Of a stretch of 45,879 bases of DNA, positions 1 through 11,113 are shown piece by piece. Source of the DNA: Schoenoplectus triqueter (lineage: Eukaryota; Streptophyta; Magnoliopsida; Poales; Cyperaceae). The stretch lies in assembly GCA_964058805.1 (NCBI GenBank), contig CAXKVV010000150.1, forward strand, positions 1 through 45,879, in the 5' to 3' direction. Made by a program: the position numbers and the translations under genes. A model generated the notes under the pieces. That model ran no database searches. It was not told the origin of the DNA and saw nothing but the letters and a program-made list of their open reading frames with translations. The stretch's first letter is position 1, and each line of letters opens with the position of its first letter.

Positions 1-113
1 GGATCTTTGGATGCATTCTATTTACAGATGCACAAGTAAGGTTTTGGGATTTTTATGCAAAAGTGGAGGTTAGACATGGGTTTGTGTTTCGTGCACGTGT
101 GTACAAGCGAACA
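1..113 (-). repeat. possible 5' end of the 3' LTR (cut by window)
   Basis: On the minus strand, immediately after a purine-rich tract, the sequence begins TGTTCGCTTGTAC, with the TG start expected of an LTR. It continues off the window. I could not find the matching end in the right-hand LTR region, so this is inferred only from position and the TG after the purine tract. Confidence 0.25.
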
Positions 114-131
114 CTTATTCCCTCCTTATTT
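114..131 (-). other. candidate polypurine tract
   Basis: Minus-strand AAATAAGGAGGGAATAAG lies about 40 bases beyond the polyprotein stop and directly before a TG start. This is where a polypurine tract priming plus-strand DNA synthesis should lie. The match is by composition and position only. Confidence 0.4.
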
Positions 132-169
132 ATTTACAATAGATACTACTCGGTTGGCCCCGCTCCGGG

Positions 170-1099
170 CTATGTGTAGTATTTCTTCAGATATCGCCCA
201 TTAATCGGTGGCATGGGCCTCTCACCTTCATGATCTATGAGTTGGTATGCGCCGCCCTCGTATACCTTCTCAATTATATATGGCCCTTCCCAATTCGGAG
301 AAAATTTTGGACCGATGTGCCGGCCAATGATCGGCCTCTTAAGGGCAAGAACAAGCTCTCCTTGTTGAAATGCCCTGACTCGCGCCATCTTATCATATGC
401 CCTTGCCATTTTTGCCTGATATATTTCGAGGTTCTGCTGGGCTATTAACCTCTTCTCATCCATGGCATCCAACTCGTCCAGTCTAAGTTGTTGGCATTCA
501 TCCATAGTCATATCATTTTGCATAGCCACCCGTAATGACGGTAATTCCACCTCAAGAGGGAGGACGGCTTCAACCCCAAAAGCCAGAGAATACGGGGTAG
601 CTTGCGTAGGTGTTCGGTACGTGGTTCGATAAGCCCATAATGCCTCCTGTAGACGATTATCCCAGTCTCGTTGGTTGCCGTCCACGGTCTTCTTCATGAT
701 ATTTATTAGGGTTTTATTAAAGGCTTCGGCCAGGCCATTGGCTCTCGGGTTGTAAATGGACGAGAATCTCCAATCAATGTTAAATTGCTCCGCCAAGGCA
801 TAGACTTTGGAGCTCTTGAAGGCCGTCCCGTTATCGGATATTATTCGTTGGGGTGTGCCGAATCGGTAGAGGATGTGCGTCTTGAAGAACTTAACCACAT
901 CGGATGCTTTAACTTCTTTGAGTGGGATGGCCTCGGCCCATTTTGTAAAGTAATCTGTCGCCGCCAGGATGAACCGGTGACCTCTCGATGTCGGAGGGTC
1001 TATGGGCCCTACTATGTCTGTGCCCCACATATTAAATGGCCAGGATGCTACCGTGGGGTGCAACGGGTTTGGCGCTTGATGTATAAAAGGGCCATGTAT
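170..1099 (-). CDS. integrase core and C-terminal part, downstream of the stop
   Basis: This stays in the same reading frame as the main polyprotein but lies after the in-frame TAG. It contains the catalytic core: the aspartate in GTDIVGP, the aspartate in SDNGTAF, and the glutamate in NGLAEAFNK, spaced as in DDE integrases. The tail FSPNWEGPYIIEKV resembles the GPF/Y-type module of Ty3 integrases, and it ends GRYLKKYYT. There is no chromodomain, which fits the Tat group. It is translated only as part of the polyprotein, so the stop makes this copy defective unless it is suppressed. Confidence 0.85.
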   Translation of the reverse strand: MHGPFIHQAPNPLHPTVASWPFNMWGTDIVGPIDPPTSRGHRFILAATDYFTKWAEAIPLKEVKASDVVKFFKTHILYRFGTPQRIISDNGTAFKSSKVYALAEQFNIDWRFSSIYNPRANGLAEAFNKTLINIMKKTVDGNQRDWDNRLQEALWAYRTTYRTPTQATPYSLAFGVEAVLPLEVELPSLRVAMQNDMTMDECQQLRLDELDAMDEKRLIAQQNLEIYQAKMARAYDKMARVRAFQQGELVLALKRPIIGRHIGPKFSPNWEGPYIIEKVYEGGAYQLIDHEGERPMPPINGRYLKKYYT

Positions 1100-4000
1100 C
1101 TAGCACATGCGGCACTTCTTTGCATGCTCTTCACAATCAGCCACCATCGTGGGCCAATAATATCCCATTCGCTTGATCTTTAACTTCATTTTCGGCCCAG
1201 ACTGATGTGCTCCGCATAGTCCAGAATGAACTTCTTTCATAACTTGCCCGGCTTCAGGCCCTGATACACATCTTAGCCATAACTGATCATAAGATCTACG
1301 GTATAGCGTATTGCCCACATATGCATACCGTAGTACCCGCTTTCTTAGTTGATCAGCTATCCTTTTATCTTTAGGGAGGGTGCCATGCCGGAAATATTCA
1401 ATGAATGGCTGTCTCCAATCATCGTCTTCAGTTATCATTGCTTCTTGGCATTCCATCTTTTCTAGCCCGGCATTTTCATTACTCGCATCATCTGTTATTT
1501 GACACAATGATAACGGTCTCCTATTGCGGACGATGATGTGGATTTCCGGTTCTGTTGGTTCACCCAGCTCCTTGGCGAGTTTGGCCAACGCATCTGCTTC
1601 ACCATTCACGGCCCTCGTGACTTTCTCGATAGACACGTATGGGATTTTCTTCATTAGTTCCATGGCCTTCTGGTGATATTGTATTAGTTCCGGCTTCAAA
1701 ACCTTATATTCGCCAATTATTTGATTTATTATCAACTGTGAATCCCCAAAGATACGCACAGCCTTGATTTCCAGCTCCAATGAAAGCTCTAGTCCGGCGA
1801 TGAGTGCCTCATACTCTGCTTCATTATTTGTACATGGTTCGGTTAAAGCCAGAGAATGTCGTATTATCCCGCCCTCCGGGGTTACGAAGACTAGTCCTGC
1901 GCCAGCTCGCACGGTTGGGACTCCCGGGCCCATGACTGACTTGATTGAAGAAGCACCATCAAAGTACATCTCCCATATAGGACTTCCTTCTTCAACATGT
2001 AAAGTTTCCTCGTCAGGAAAGTCACATTTTAATGGGGAGTCATCTTGAATCGGGTGTGCAACCAAGAAATCTGCTAGCGCCTGCCCCTTTATCGCCTTTT
2101 GCGGTGTATAGGTGATGTCAAATTCGGTAAGGATGATAGCCCACTTGGCCAGCCTCCCCGTCAGCATTGGCCGAGTCATCAGATACTTGAGAGGGTCCAC
2201 CTTGGATATTAAAATGATTTTGTGGGCTAGCATGTAATGCCTCAATTTCTTCACCGCGAAGATTAGGGCTAAACAATGCTTCTCGATCGGTGAATACCCG
2301 TGTTCTGCCCCTACCATCATGCGACTTAGGTAATATAGCGCATTTTGATTACCATCCTGGTTCTCTTGTGCCAACAAAGCTCCCAAGGATCCATCCAGGG
2401 CGGTCGTGTATAGAATAAGCTCCTTCCCGGGTATGGGCGCCGCCAACACTGGAGGGTTGAGCAGATATGCCTTGATTTCTTCAAAGGCTCGCTGGCACTC
2501 GCCATCCCATTTAAACGGGATATTCTTCTTAGTCAGCCGGGTGAAGGGTTGGATTTTACCCGATAAATTGGCTATAAACCGCCTGATGTACGCCAATTGC
2601 CCTTGCAGAGATCGCAATTGTTTTAAATTCTTTGGCGGGGATAGTTCAGTGATTGCTTTGATTTTGCCCGGGTCTATCTCAATTCCCCTGTGGCGTACTA
2701 CAAACCCTAGAAATTTACCGGATGATACCATGAATGCGCATTTCAACGGGTTTAGTTTGAGCGCATGTTCTCTCAGGCGGTTGAAAACGACCTCTAGATA
2801 TTGGAGGTGTTCTTCATATGACATGGCTTTGATGACTAGGTCGTCCACATAGCATTCTACTATTTTGTGGATTAGATCATCGAATATTTTCGTCATCGCC
2901 CGTTGGTAGGTGGCTCCCGCATTTTTGAGCCCAAACGGCATGACTTTGTAACAATATATGCCAATCGGCGTGCGGAATGCCGTGTGCCTCTCATCTTCTG
3001 GCGCCATTTTGATTTGATTATAGCCCGCATAACCATCCATGAAGGAGAAGACTTCATAGGAGGATGTATGGTCGATTATAATTTCAGTTACTGGGAGCGG
3101 GAAATCATCTTTAGGGCACGCCTTATTCAAGTCCCGAAAGTCCACGCAAATGCGGATTTGCCCATTTTTCTTCTTAACCGGGACAATGCTAGCCACCCAT
3201 TCTGGCGTTTCTTCTTCCCGTATGAAGCCTGCGTCGATGAGTTTCTTTGTTTCCTCCACGACCTTCTCTTCGAGTTCTATTCTCATTCGCCTCGGCGCTT
3301 GTTTAATCGGCTTGAAGGTTGGATCAATTTTCAAGTAATGGACCGCCACGTTGGGGTCTAATCCAGGCATTTCTTTATAACTCCAAGCGAAGCAGTCCAT
3401 GTAGCTTTTAAGGAATATCTTCAACCTGTCAGCCACTTCTTCCGGCAATGACGCGCTTATGAAAGTTGGTCGTGGGTCTTCTTCTGTCCCCAGATTAATT
3501 TCAGCTAACTCATCGACCGTATTAGGCTCCTTTTCTAGCTGCTTCAAAGCATTTTTCAGGACCGGGGTATTGTCCTCTTCTGTTTCATTATCTGGCATTT
3601 CAACAGAAGTCATGCAGCAGCTCTCTTCCATACGGTACTCCTTGAGAGACCCCTCGAAGCATGCTGCGTCATCGCAGTTATACCCTAACCCCCGGGTATA
3701 TTTTATTTTACCGTCCAGGCCCAGGACCTTATTCTGGCCGCCATTCCAGAGTTCATCAAAGCGCTTGGCCTCGGCCTTGGATATGTCTCTCAGACATTTT
3801 GCCCTTTTCGCCAATTTATATAGCTCCTTTCCAAAGGGATGAGATGCAGCGTCATCGCTCGTTGCATTCTCCGATTCTTGTTCTATCACCCACTTCTTCC
3901 AAGTGTTATGATCAAGGTTCTTCAGAGACCGGGTTGAATCGCTCTGATAGAAAATTATAGCCTTGTGGATGATAGTCTTCCCTTTGAGACGCTCTACCTT

Positions 4001-7000
4001 TGCCGGCACAACAAAGGTCTTTAAGGTTTGGATGTGGTTCACTTCCCTTGGTATAAGGTCTTTAAAATGCCTTTCGGGGACCACAGTAATCTCTAGCGCT
4101 GCCATCTCTTCTTCTATCTCAATATTCATGACTGAGTTGGAGCGGTAGATTTCTTTGATAGGCTTACGTCTCGCAGCCTTAGGTTTACTAGGTACGGGAG
4201 TATGCGAGATCGTATAAGCCACCCCTTTGCCCTTGTTATTCAGGTTATGCGGAGCTGGGTCTTGTTGAAAACTCTTCGGGAGTTGGATCGTCCCATTTCT
4301 GTGCCCTTCTTCTATAAGGTCTTTGAATACCCAGCATTCTTCAATTGTATGGCCCAGTATGCGATGATAAGGGCAGAATTCGCCTTCGCCGGCCCTTTCT
4401 ATGTCAGCGGGTCTTTTGCAAACGGGAAGTGTTAACCCGTTCTTTAGGGCTTGTTCAAATATCCGAGCTGTCTTATTTCTCAGAAAAGAGTATGGTTTAC
4501 TCTTCTTGACCTTGAGGGTTTGCATGACGGTCGGTTGCTTAGCTTTTACTTCTTCCCCCTTTGATTCATCTACTATGACAATTACCCGTTTGCCGCTATC
4601 GGGTGCTTGTCTTTCGGGGGTCCCGGAACGGGGTTCGCTCGTCACTTCCTTGAGTAGCTCGGAGTTATAGATCGCAGTTTGCAGGTTTTCAATCATTACC
4701 ATGATTTCATTGTGTTGCACCTTGATATCCTGCATCACTTCCCATTGTTCAGACACCTCTCTTCTATTATTTTCAACCTGGTGTCTTATTTCGTCGATCG
4801 CATTCCAGACGCGACCTTCAAAATTTTCCCGCCATGAGCGTTCTTCATTTATAGGTCTTGGCCTAACCGGGTTATCCCTTCCGCTACCGGGTCCCGTGTT
4901 GATCATATATGACTCCTCACTTTCATTATCTGTTTCGGGCCCTTTATATGGCTTCTTGAGGATGTGATAGATGATCTCTTCGTCAGACTCCTCTTCCCAG
5001 GGTTGACGATCATGGCCAGACTCTTCTCCCGAGGCGGTATCGCCCGAGTTGTTGGAATCTTCGGAATCTTCTCCCGAAGTTGCCTCTATGATCTGAATTT
5101 GAGGGGTGTTGGCAGGCTTAAAATTGAAAATGACCTCCTCTTCAGAATCACTTGCATTTATTTCGCTCGGCTTTATTTGGGCTTTATACGCAGCCACCTG
5201 TTTGAAGCGGAAGGTTGCTTCTTCACCCGACTTTCTTCCGGGTCTTCGGGCTTGAGCACCTCGGGGTTTGATATTAAATTTGACCTCTTCTTCTTCTCCA
5301 GATGAGGTATCAAATTTAGGGCCTTTGTTGAAGGATTTCTGACCTGCTTTTGTCATTGGCCGGCTCGGCGCCACGGCGGATTTAGGCAGAAAATATTGGG
5401 CGTCATTGAACTTAATCTCATGCACCCCGAATGGTTTGACATCTCCGTCAATTCTCTTTTGCTTACCATTCTCGATATATTTCAGGCACTGGTGCAGAGT
5501 AGAGGGTATGACCTGATTACTATGAAGCCACGGGCGACCCAGCAACGCCCGATAAGAGGTTTCAGCGTCAATGACATAGAATTTAGTAGGCGCTCTTAGG
5601 CTTCCGCATTGCAGGTTCAGAGTTATAGCTCCCAGGGCCTTTTGGGAGTTTTGATTGAAGCCATGAATAATCACCTTTTCATCAGATAGATTCTTTACGT
5701 CTAAGGTGATGGTCTTTAGAGTTTTAAGTGGCATAATATTGATCGAAGACCCTGCGTCGACCAAGATGCGGCCAATCTTCTGCCCTCCACAGTTTCCGGT
5801 GATGTATAGCGGGCGGTTGTGGTCGACGGTGCCTATTAGGAGGTCATCGTCTGTGAAGTTTATACAGGCGGCCCGCTTGGCGGTGAATAGGGCTTCCTGC
5901 ATATTTTGCTCTATGAAGTATGACTTGTACTTCTCAGGATCTTGCAAGGCCTGAATTAGGACCTCTCTTAGGTCTTGTGACATCATCAATGCGTCAAATA
6001 TGCTTAATAGCGCTGGGATCTTACGCAGATGTGCCAACACATTATATTCTTCACCCGTCGACCGGGTCCTTTCTGGGTTCTTGCTTGGATTCTCGACCTC
6101 TTTACCTTTATTCTGGACCTTGTCCTTTCCTTTATCAGAATCCTTGGGAGCCTGTCTCTCGGGTATATAAGTCCCGGACCGGAGCACGGCTTTGCATTCT
6201 TCGTTCTTGGTCCCAGAGGTGCTTGCTTCCCCTTCATCATTTGGGAAGAACATCTCCTCTAATGTTGGCATATCTTCGTCGTGAGAAGAATATACCATGT
6301 TGCACGAAGCACCCCAGATCTCTTCGCTTTCTTCTTTATTTATCTCTTCATTTATATTTTCTTTCTTCTGACCTAGGGTTAGCTTCTCCCAGTCTTCTTT
6401 GGAGATGAAATGTTGAAGGGTGATCACCTCGGGACTGCCCTGCTCGTACTCTTCAATCTTATTCTTTCTGGACTTGTTGTTTCTATGCTTCTTTCTTTTC
6501 TTAAGAACTTGGTCTTGACTTTGGTCCACCTTATAATATACCCTAGGTTTTGGTGGGACCACTGGCGTGATGTCGTCTTTCCATTTCATGTCAGGTTCTT
6601 TCTTGAGAGCTTTAAGCATTTTAATTGATTTCTTCGATAGGTGCGTAGTCCATTGTTCTTCGTGGTCTTCGCATGACTGGCCCGGGACTTTCTCTTCCTC
6701 ATGAGAGATCGTATTGGCCTGCTCATGGGCTGATGGGCTTTGCAAGAACCCCTTAGGTAAAGTAATTTCACCATTTTTATACGCCTTCTCGACCCAATCT
6801 TTGAAGACCCAGCAATCTTCAATTGAGTGCCCTATTATTCTGTGGTATGGGCAAAAGTTGGGTTCGTCCGATTTATCGGCATCTTCCGGGCGTTTACTGG
6901 CCGGCAAGGTTAGGCCATTCTTCAGTGCCCCTCTGAAGATTTGGGCAACTTTATCTTTTCTGAAGGAGTACGGTTTAGATTTCTTTTGTTTGAGAGATTC

Positions 7001-9256
7001 GAAACTCCGTGAACTCCCTCCTGGGTTGGGCCTGGGTCCCTTATTATAATTATTGCCATTTGTGCCACTGCTGCTGCCTTGGGTGTCTGCGTTGGCAACC
7101 ATCTTATCTTTTAGCGCGGTGAATGCCACTTTGGTTTCAGCTCGGGCTCCTCGTTGCGGCCTATTATTCATGAAGTTCGGTATGGTATGCGGTGACATTC
7201 TTTCCATGTTGGATACCTGTCTGAGCAAGTCTTTGAATGTGTTGACCTTTGTCACACCCAGAAGCATGCCCATCCACCCGTCAATGTTCTTCATGATTAG
7301 GTTGACGGCCTCGTCTTCGGTTAATGTGCGGTCACATTTGATGCTGAGGTTCCGCCATCTATTGATAAAATCTGTCATTGACTCCCCTTTCTTGGGTTTA
7401 GTGCTTGCCAGATCGGCTATGTTTATTTTGTCAGACACCATGACAAAGCGTGCCCTGAACGAGTCTGCCATCTCGTCCCAGGTCCTGATGTTGTTGTTTT
7501 CTAATGAATAGTACCATTGGAAAGCGGTTCCCACCAGGCTTTGAGGGAATTGTCTTAACAACAGTGCATCATTGCCGCCCGTGTTACCGCATGAGGCTAC
7601 AAAGTGGGCCAGGTGTTGTTCGGGGTTCAGGTCTTTATTGCCTTCCCCGGAGAAGGTCCTGAAGCGGGGGATCACATACCCTTTAGGATATTCTTCCAAG
7701 TCGTATACGGCAGGGTATGGATGTCCACAGTTTTTAACGGGAGGGATAGCGTATCCACCTCCAGCTATTTGCATTTGCTGGGCAATCATGGCTTGAATTT
7801 CTTTCCGGGATATTCCCGTTGGTTCAGCCTCCACATCTATTGTTCTATGTGGATGGGGTTTAGAATCGACAGGTTGTTTCCCCTTATGATTGCTTTTGGT
7901 ACTGTGGACCCCTTCTTGACGGGAGCTACCAGCTTTGAAATTGGCGTCTTGTGATTCTTGCAATGACTTGACCGCCTTAATCAATTCTTCATTTTGTTTT
8001 AGCATAGTAGCGATTAGCTCCCGTTGCCTAATCAGCTCTTCGTCCCGTGCCTCGATGTGGCCTTTTAATATTTCTATTTCATCGATAGGCACTTCGGGAC
8101 GTGTTTCGACGTCATCTTCATTGTCGAAGAGATCAGGGTTTTCGTTGTGGTCTTCCCCTTCCCTGCTATCGCCTTCGGGGTTGACTCTCTTGGGGGGTCT
8201 CCCTTTTCTACCATTATTTTTATTGGTATTGGTGACGTGAGCTTGATTAGGCGGGGACTGGTCATCCTGGACCATATTCACCTCACCATCAGTGTCGGGA
8301 TCAGTGTCGTAGCTTATACTGATGGTGTTGACTGAGAAGTGCTCTTCATAGCGAGCGGTTCTTCTCTTCTTCTTCGCTTGGTCAGGAGCAGTTATTTTCA
8401 GACTATTGAGTGGTATTCTCGAGCCTAACCGGCTGAATACACTCTTCTGACCTAGACGGCTGAACACGCTCTCGGGCGGAGCGTTGGACCTGCCGGCCTT
8501 GCTGGGCTGGGTTTGAGACTGAGGTTTTATTGGCTGGGAACCCTTCGGGACCCACACCTGCTGGGTGCTAGGTGTTGCCTTTGATGTAAACCTCCTTGAG
8601 TTCGGAGTGGAGGCAATGGCTTGCGGCTGAGCCATGCCTTGAGATTGATTGGGGCGGGAGACGTATTGTCTCGACCTAGCGTTTTTAACGCTTCTCCTCT
8701 GTTTGAGGGCCCTGTGAGCCTTATAGATGGCTTCTGCAGGGGTTTGAGACTTATCCTGGCGGCGCTGAGGCCTTTGAGTTGGGCGAGGTGTGGGCTTAGG
8801 CACCTCCCATGCCTGGCGGAGCTGGCCTGTGACCGAGTTCTTGGCCACTATGCGGAGGGCTGTGAATTTGTTGGAGACTGGGATAGCTGGCCTAGCCACC
8901 AGCTGGTTCTGGTATGCATCCAGGGCCCTCTTCCTGGATGCTTGAGAGTTGCGAGCAGTCTGGGCTGCTGCCTTTGGGGCCGTCTTCTTAGACGGGCGCC
9001 TTCTCCTCTTTGGGGAGGCAGTAGGAGAGGCCAAAACGTTGTTAGAAATACCCTTGGGAGTTAGGGTAATTGATTCTTCCTCCTCGTCCGGGATGGAGAT
9101 CCGGACGGTCGCGGGAGTGAAGGCGGCCACTGGAGCTGGGCCGTAGATAGTAAGTTCTTGCGGGATGGTCCCGAAGAACATGAATAGTTTGCCCTCTGGG
9201 CTCTGAGCAGGAGTGACGGTGTAGGGAGCAAGGTTGAAGTTTCCGAAGAATGCCAT
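170..9256 (-). pseudogene. Tat-type gag-pol polyprotein with one in-frame stop
   Basis: The frame starts at ATG 9256 (residues MAFFGNFN), just after a splice-acceptor-like TTTTGCAG, and runs to TAG 170-172. One in-frame TAG at 1100-1102 separates the last 310 or so residues. In order: a basic Pro/Ser-rich N-terminal extension (1 to about 330); an acidic coiled-coil stretch; a gag core near 540-690; an FCPYHR-containing Cys/His domain near 755-839; an aspartic protease with DAGSS near 1167; a long acidic linker; a second copy of the FCPYHR domain near 1581-1664; reverse transcriptase with YVDD near 2136; RNase H; a second RNase H with FDGASS, NNEAEYEAL and GDSQ; then integrase with an HHCC finger and a DDE core. 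At about 3,000 residues it is much longer than ordinary gypsy polyproteins. The stop falls just after the CxxC of the integrase finger, so this copy probably cannot make full integrase without readthrough. Confidence 0.92.
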
Positions 9257-9258
9257 TT

Positions 9259-9280
9259 CCTGCAAAACAAAAATACTTGA
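9259..9280 (-). other. candidate 3' splice site in the retroelement leader
   Basis: On the minus strand, TATTTTTGTTTTGCAG precedes GAAATGG, so a pyrimidine-rich tract and CAG lie 3 bases before the polyprotein ATG at 9256. An upstream CTAAAATGACTAAT stretch could supply a branch point. Introns are known in some Tat/Ogre elements. I could not assign a donor, so splicing is inference. Confidence 0.35.
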
Positions 9281-9370
9281 AAATCATTAGTCATTTTAGC
9301 ACATAGAAGACCACTTGTATCTCTTAAGTATTCTATTTGCCTCTCTCTTTCAGAGATAAGAGGAGAATCT

Positions 9371-9390
9371 AAGTCCCACCGGGCGTGCCA
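9371..9390 (-). other. primer-binding site of the retrotransposon
   Basis: Minus-strand TGGCACGCCCGGTGGGAC begins with the TGG complementary to a tRNA CCA end. It lies 115 bases upstream of the polyprotein start and 5 bases from a CA end that would close the LTR (TCGCACA then GGATC). The tRNA was not identified. Confidence 0.65.
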
Positions 9391-9712
9391 GATCCTGTGC
9401 GACCCTTTTTCGCGCGCCGCCGCACCGCCGCCGGGCGATGGGTTCTGCGGAAGAAGGACACGGAGATCCCTCCCGAGCGTGCATCTGCTGGGTGTCGGCC
9501 GATTCTGCCGTTTAGAGATATTTGGATGCACATTCAGGGGGTTTTTAGTGATTGTGAGTTCTTGTAGATTCCGGTGGGCGCAAGCCCCCACCGTTAATTA
9601 CCCTGGGCTACGAACCTCGAGGCACCTCTGGATCTTTGAAAGAGAGAAGCAAATAGTATAGATAAAAGATGGTCAAGTGGTCGTCTAGGTTTATAAAACG
9701 GGGTCTACGGAA

Positions 9713-10250
9713 GATGAACCTACAAACAGATCGGTTCAATCTATGGAAGACAAACCTACAAACAGATCGGTTTTGTCCTATGGGGGACGAACCTACAAAC
9801 AGATCGGTTCAGTCCATGCCACCTCGAGATGTAACCTTACCAACAGACCAGGTTAATCTCTTCATAGGAGGCTTGAGGTGAGTCTACATACAGACCGACT
9901 CAACCTCCGTTGATCTAGAAGATAAACCTACAAACAGACCGGTTCAATCTTAACTAGTCAACAACCAATCACACAAAATACAACTCGAAGCACTGAGCCG
10001 GTTGATCTTGAGGTTGGTGAATCAGGAGAAGGGTGGATATGGCCCACGTGTTTCTTCTCACCGATCTTCTAGATCATGAATTCGTAGCACTAAGCCGATT
10101 CATAAACCTAGGAAACACAATTGCACACAATGTCAAACCTGAAGCGCTGGGCCAGTCCAACATTGAGGCATGTGTTAGTGAAGGAACCTACCTACAGAAC
10201 GGTTCACATTCACTGTTTTGTGGATGAATCTACCTACAGACCGATTCAAT
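9713..10250. repeat. 36-37-bp degenerate tandem repeat in the LTR
   Basis: The core CCTACAAACAGATCGGTT occurs at about 9719, 9755 and 9792, with a 36-37 bp period. More degenerate versions follow near 9835, 9883, 9925, 10190 and 10230, some as CTACCTACAGACCGATTCAA. The first three copies are nearly identical; the rest are diverged and irregularly spaced. Confidence 0.85.
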
Positions 10251-10319
10251 CTCACAGTCTCGGGAAATGAACCAGGAGACAAACTCATCGACGGATGAGT
10301 TCAGTCTTGCTAGCTCAAA

Positions 10320-11060
10320 TGGTCATGAATTACTTGTTCATGACACCGAGTCATTAAGATGTCACTTCACTAGGACATCGTAATGTTCTTCTTCTTCAAA
10401 GTCGACATATCTCTCCATGCTGACGTCGTAGCTTTGGTCATTCTTCAGCGAGCGTCGAGATGTTCTTGTCTCAACCAATCATTCTACATGTTGCATCACT
10501 TGTGCAAAATTACTATGTTGCCCTACACCCCTTGTGTGAGCGTATTCAATCATGAGTTACTTGCTCATGGCAGCGAGTCATCAAGATGCCACCTATCTAG
10601 GACATCGTAATGTTCTTCTTCTTCAGAGTCGACATATATCTCCATGTTAGTGTCGTAGTTCTGGTCATTTTTCATTAAGCGTCAAGATGTTCCTGTCTCG
10701 ACATATCTCCTCATGCTGCTATCGAAGCCTTAATCATTCTACGTTAGGATGTTCCTGTCTCAACGTATCTTATTATTCTTCATCAAGTGTCGAGATGTTC
10801 TTGTCTCGACGTATCTTCTCATATTGCTATTAAAGCCTTAATCTTCTCACGTCAAGATGTTCTTGTCTCAACGCACCTTCTTTATATTGCTATTGAAACC
10901 TTAATCATCCTACGTCAAGATGTTCCTGTCTCAACGCATCTTCTGTCATTGCAACTTTATTTATCTTCCGTCAAGGTGTTCTCGTCTTGACTAATCGTTC
11001 TAAATGTTATATCATATGTGCAAATATTCCTACGTGGCTCTACACTCCTTATGTGAGCAT
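10320..11060. repeat. 227-bp duplication containing about 62-bp TGTCTCAACG repeats
   Basis: A block starting TGAATTACTTGTTCATG near 10326 recurs at about 10553 as TGAGTTACTTGCTCATG. The units share GGACATCGTAATGTTCTTC and GTCGACATAT. Inside and beyond, the phrase GTCAAGATGTTCCTGTCTC recurs near 10457, 10680, 10746, 10791, 10852, 10914 and 10970, about every 45-66 bases. A third copy of the block edge (TGTGCAAA...CTACAC...TGTGAGC) is at about 11018. Confidence 0.8.
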
Positions 11061-11113
11061 ATTTATTCAAAAATGCACAAAGTCTATTATAATATCTTCC
11101 ATTATTATAAAGA

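Larger units (their letters stand above)
1..11100 (-). mobile_element. Ty3/gypsy LTR retrotransposon, Tat lineage, near-complete
   Basis: Read on the minus strand the order is LTR-like region (right), primer-binding site, leader, one giant gag-pol frame, polypurine tract, and possibly the first bases of the other LTR at the window edge. The domain order protease, reverse transcriptase, RNase H, a second RNase H, integrase is that of plant Tat elements, which carry an extra archaeal-type RNase H before integrase. The left LTR is cut by the window start. The outer boundary of the right LTR could not be fixed: I found no copy of window bases 1-113 on the right side, so either the right LTR is truncated or rearranged, or the left boundary is misplaced. 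The single nonsense codon in an otherwise open 9-kb frame suggests a fairly recent insertion. Confidence 0.85.
9396..11100 (-). repeat. 5' LTR region (outer limit unknown)
   Basis: The inner end is set by the primer-binding site: the minus-strand LTR would end TCGCACA at 9396. Moving outward it holds two systems of degenerate tandem repeats (listed separately) and no credible coding sequence. The outer TG end could lie anywhere up to about 12.8 kb. Long, repeat-filled LTRs are usual for Tat/Ogre elements. The limit given is where clear repeat structure stops and simple AT repeats begin. Confidence 0.5.

Noticed and set aside
785..8335. Many plus-strand frames opposite the gag-pol gene, considered as the antisense ORF known in some Tat elements
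   Set aside because: Each is short, lies exactly opposite conserved pol or gag codons, and shows no domain; they are shadows of the coding strand.
10320..11000. Regularly spaced repeats considered as a CRISPR-like array
   Set aside because: Spacing and repeats are degenerate, the DNA is eukaryotic, and the repeats lie inside a retroelement LTR.
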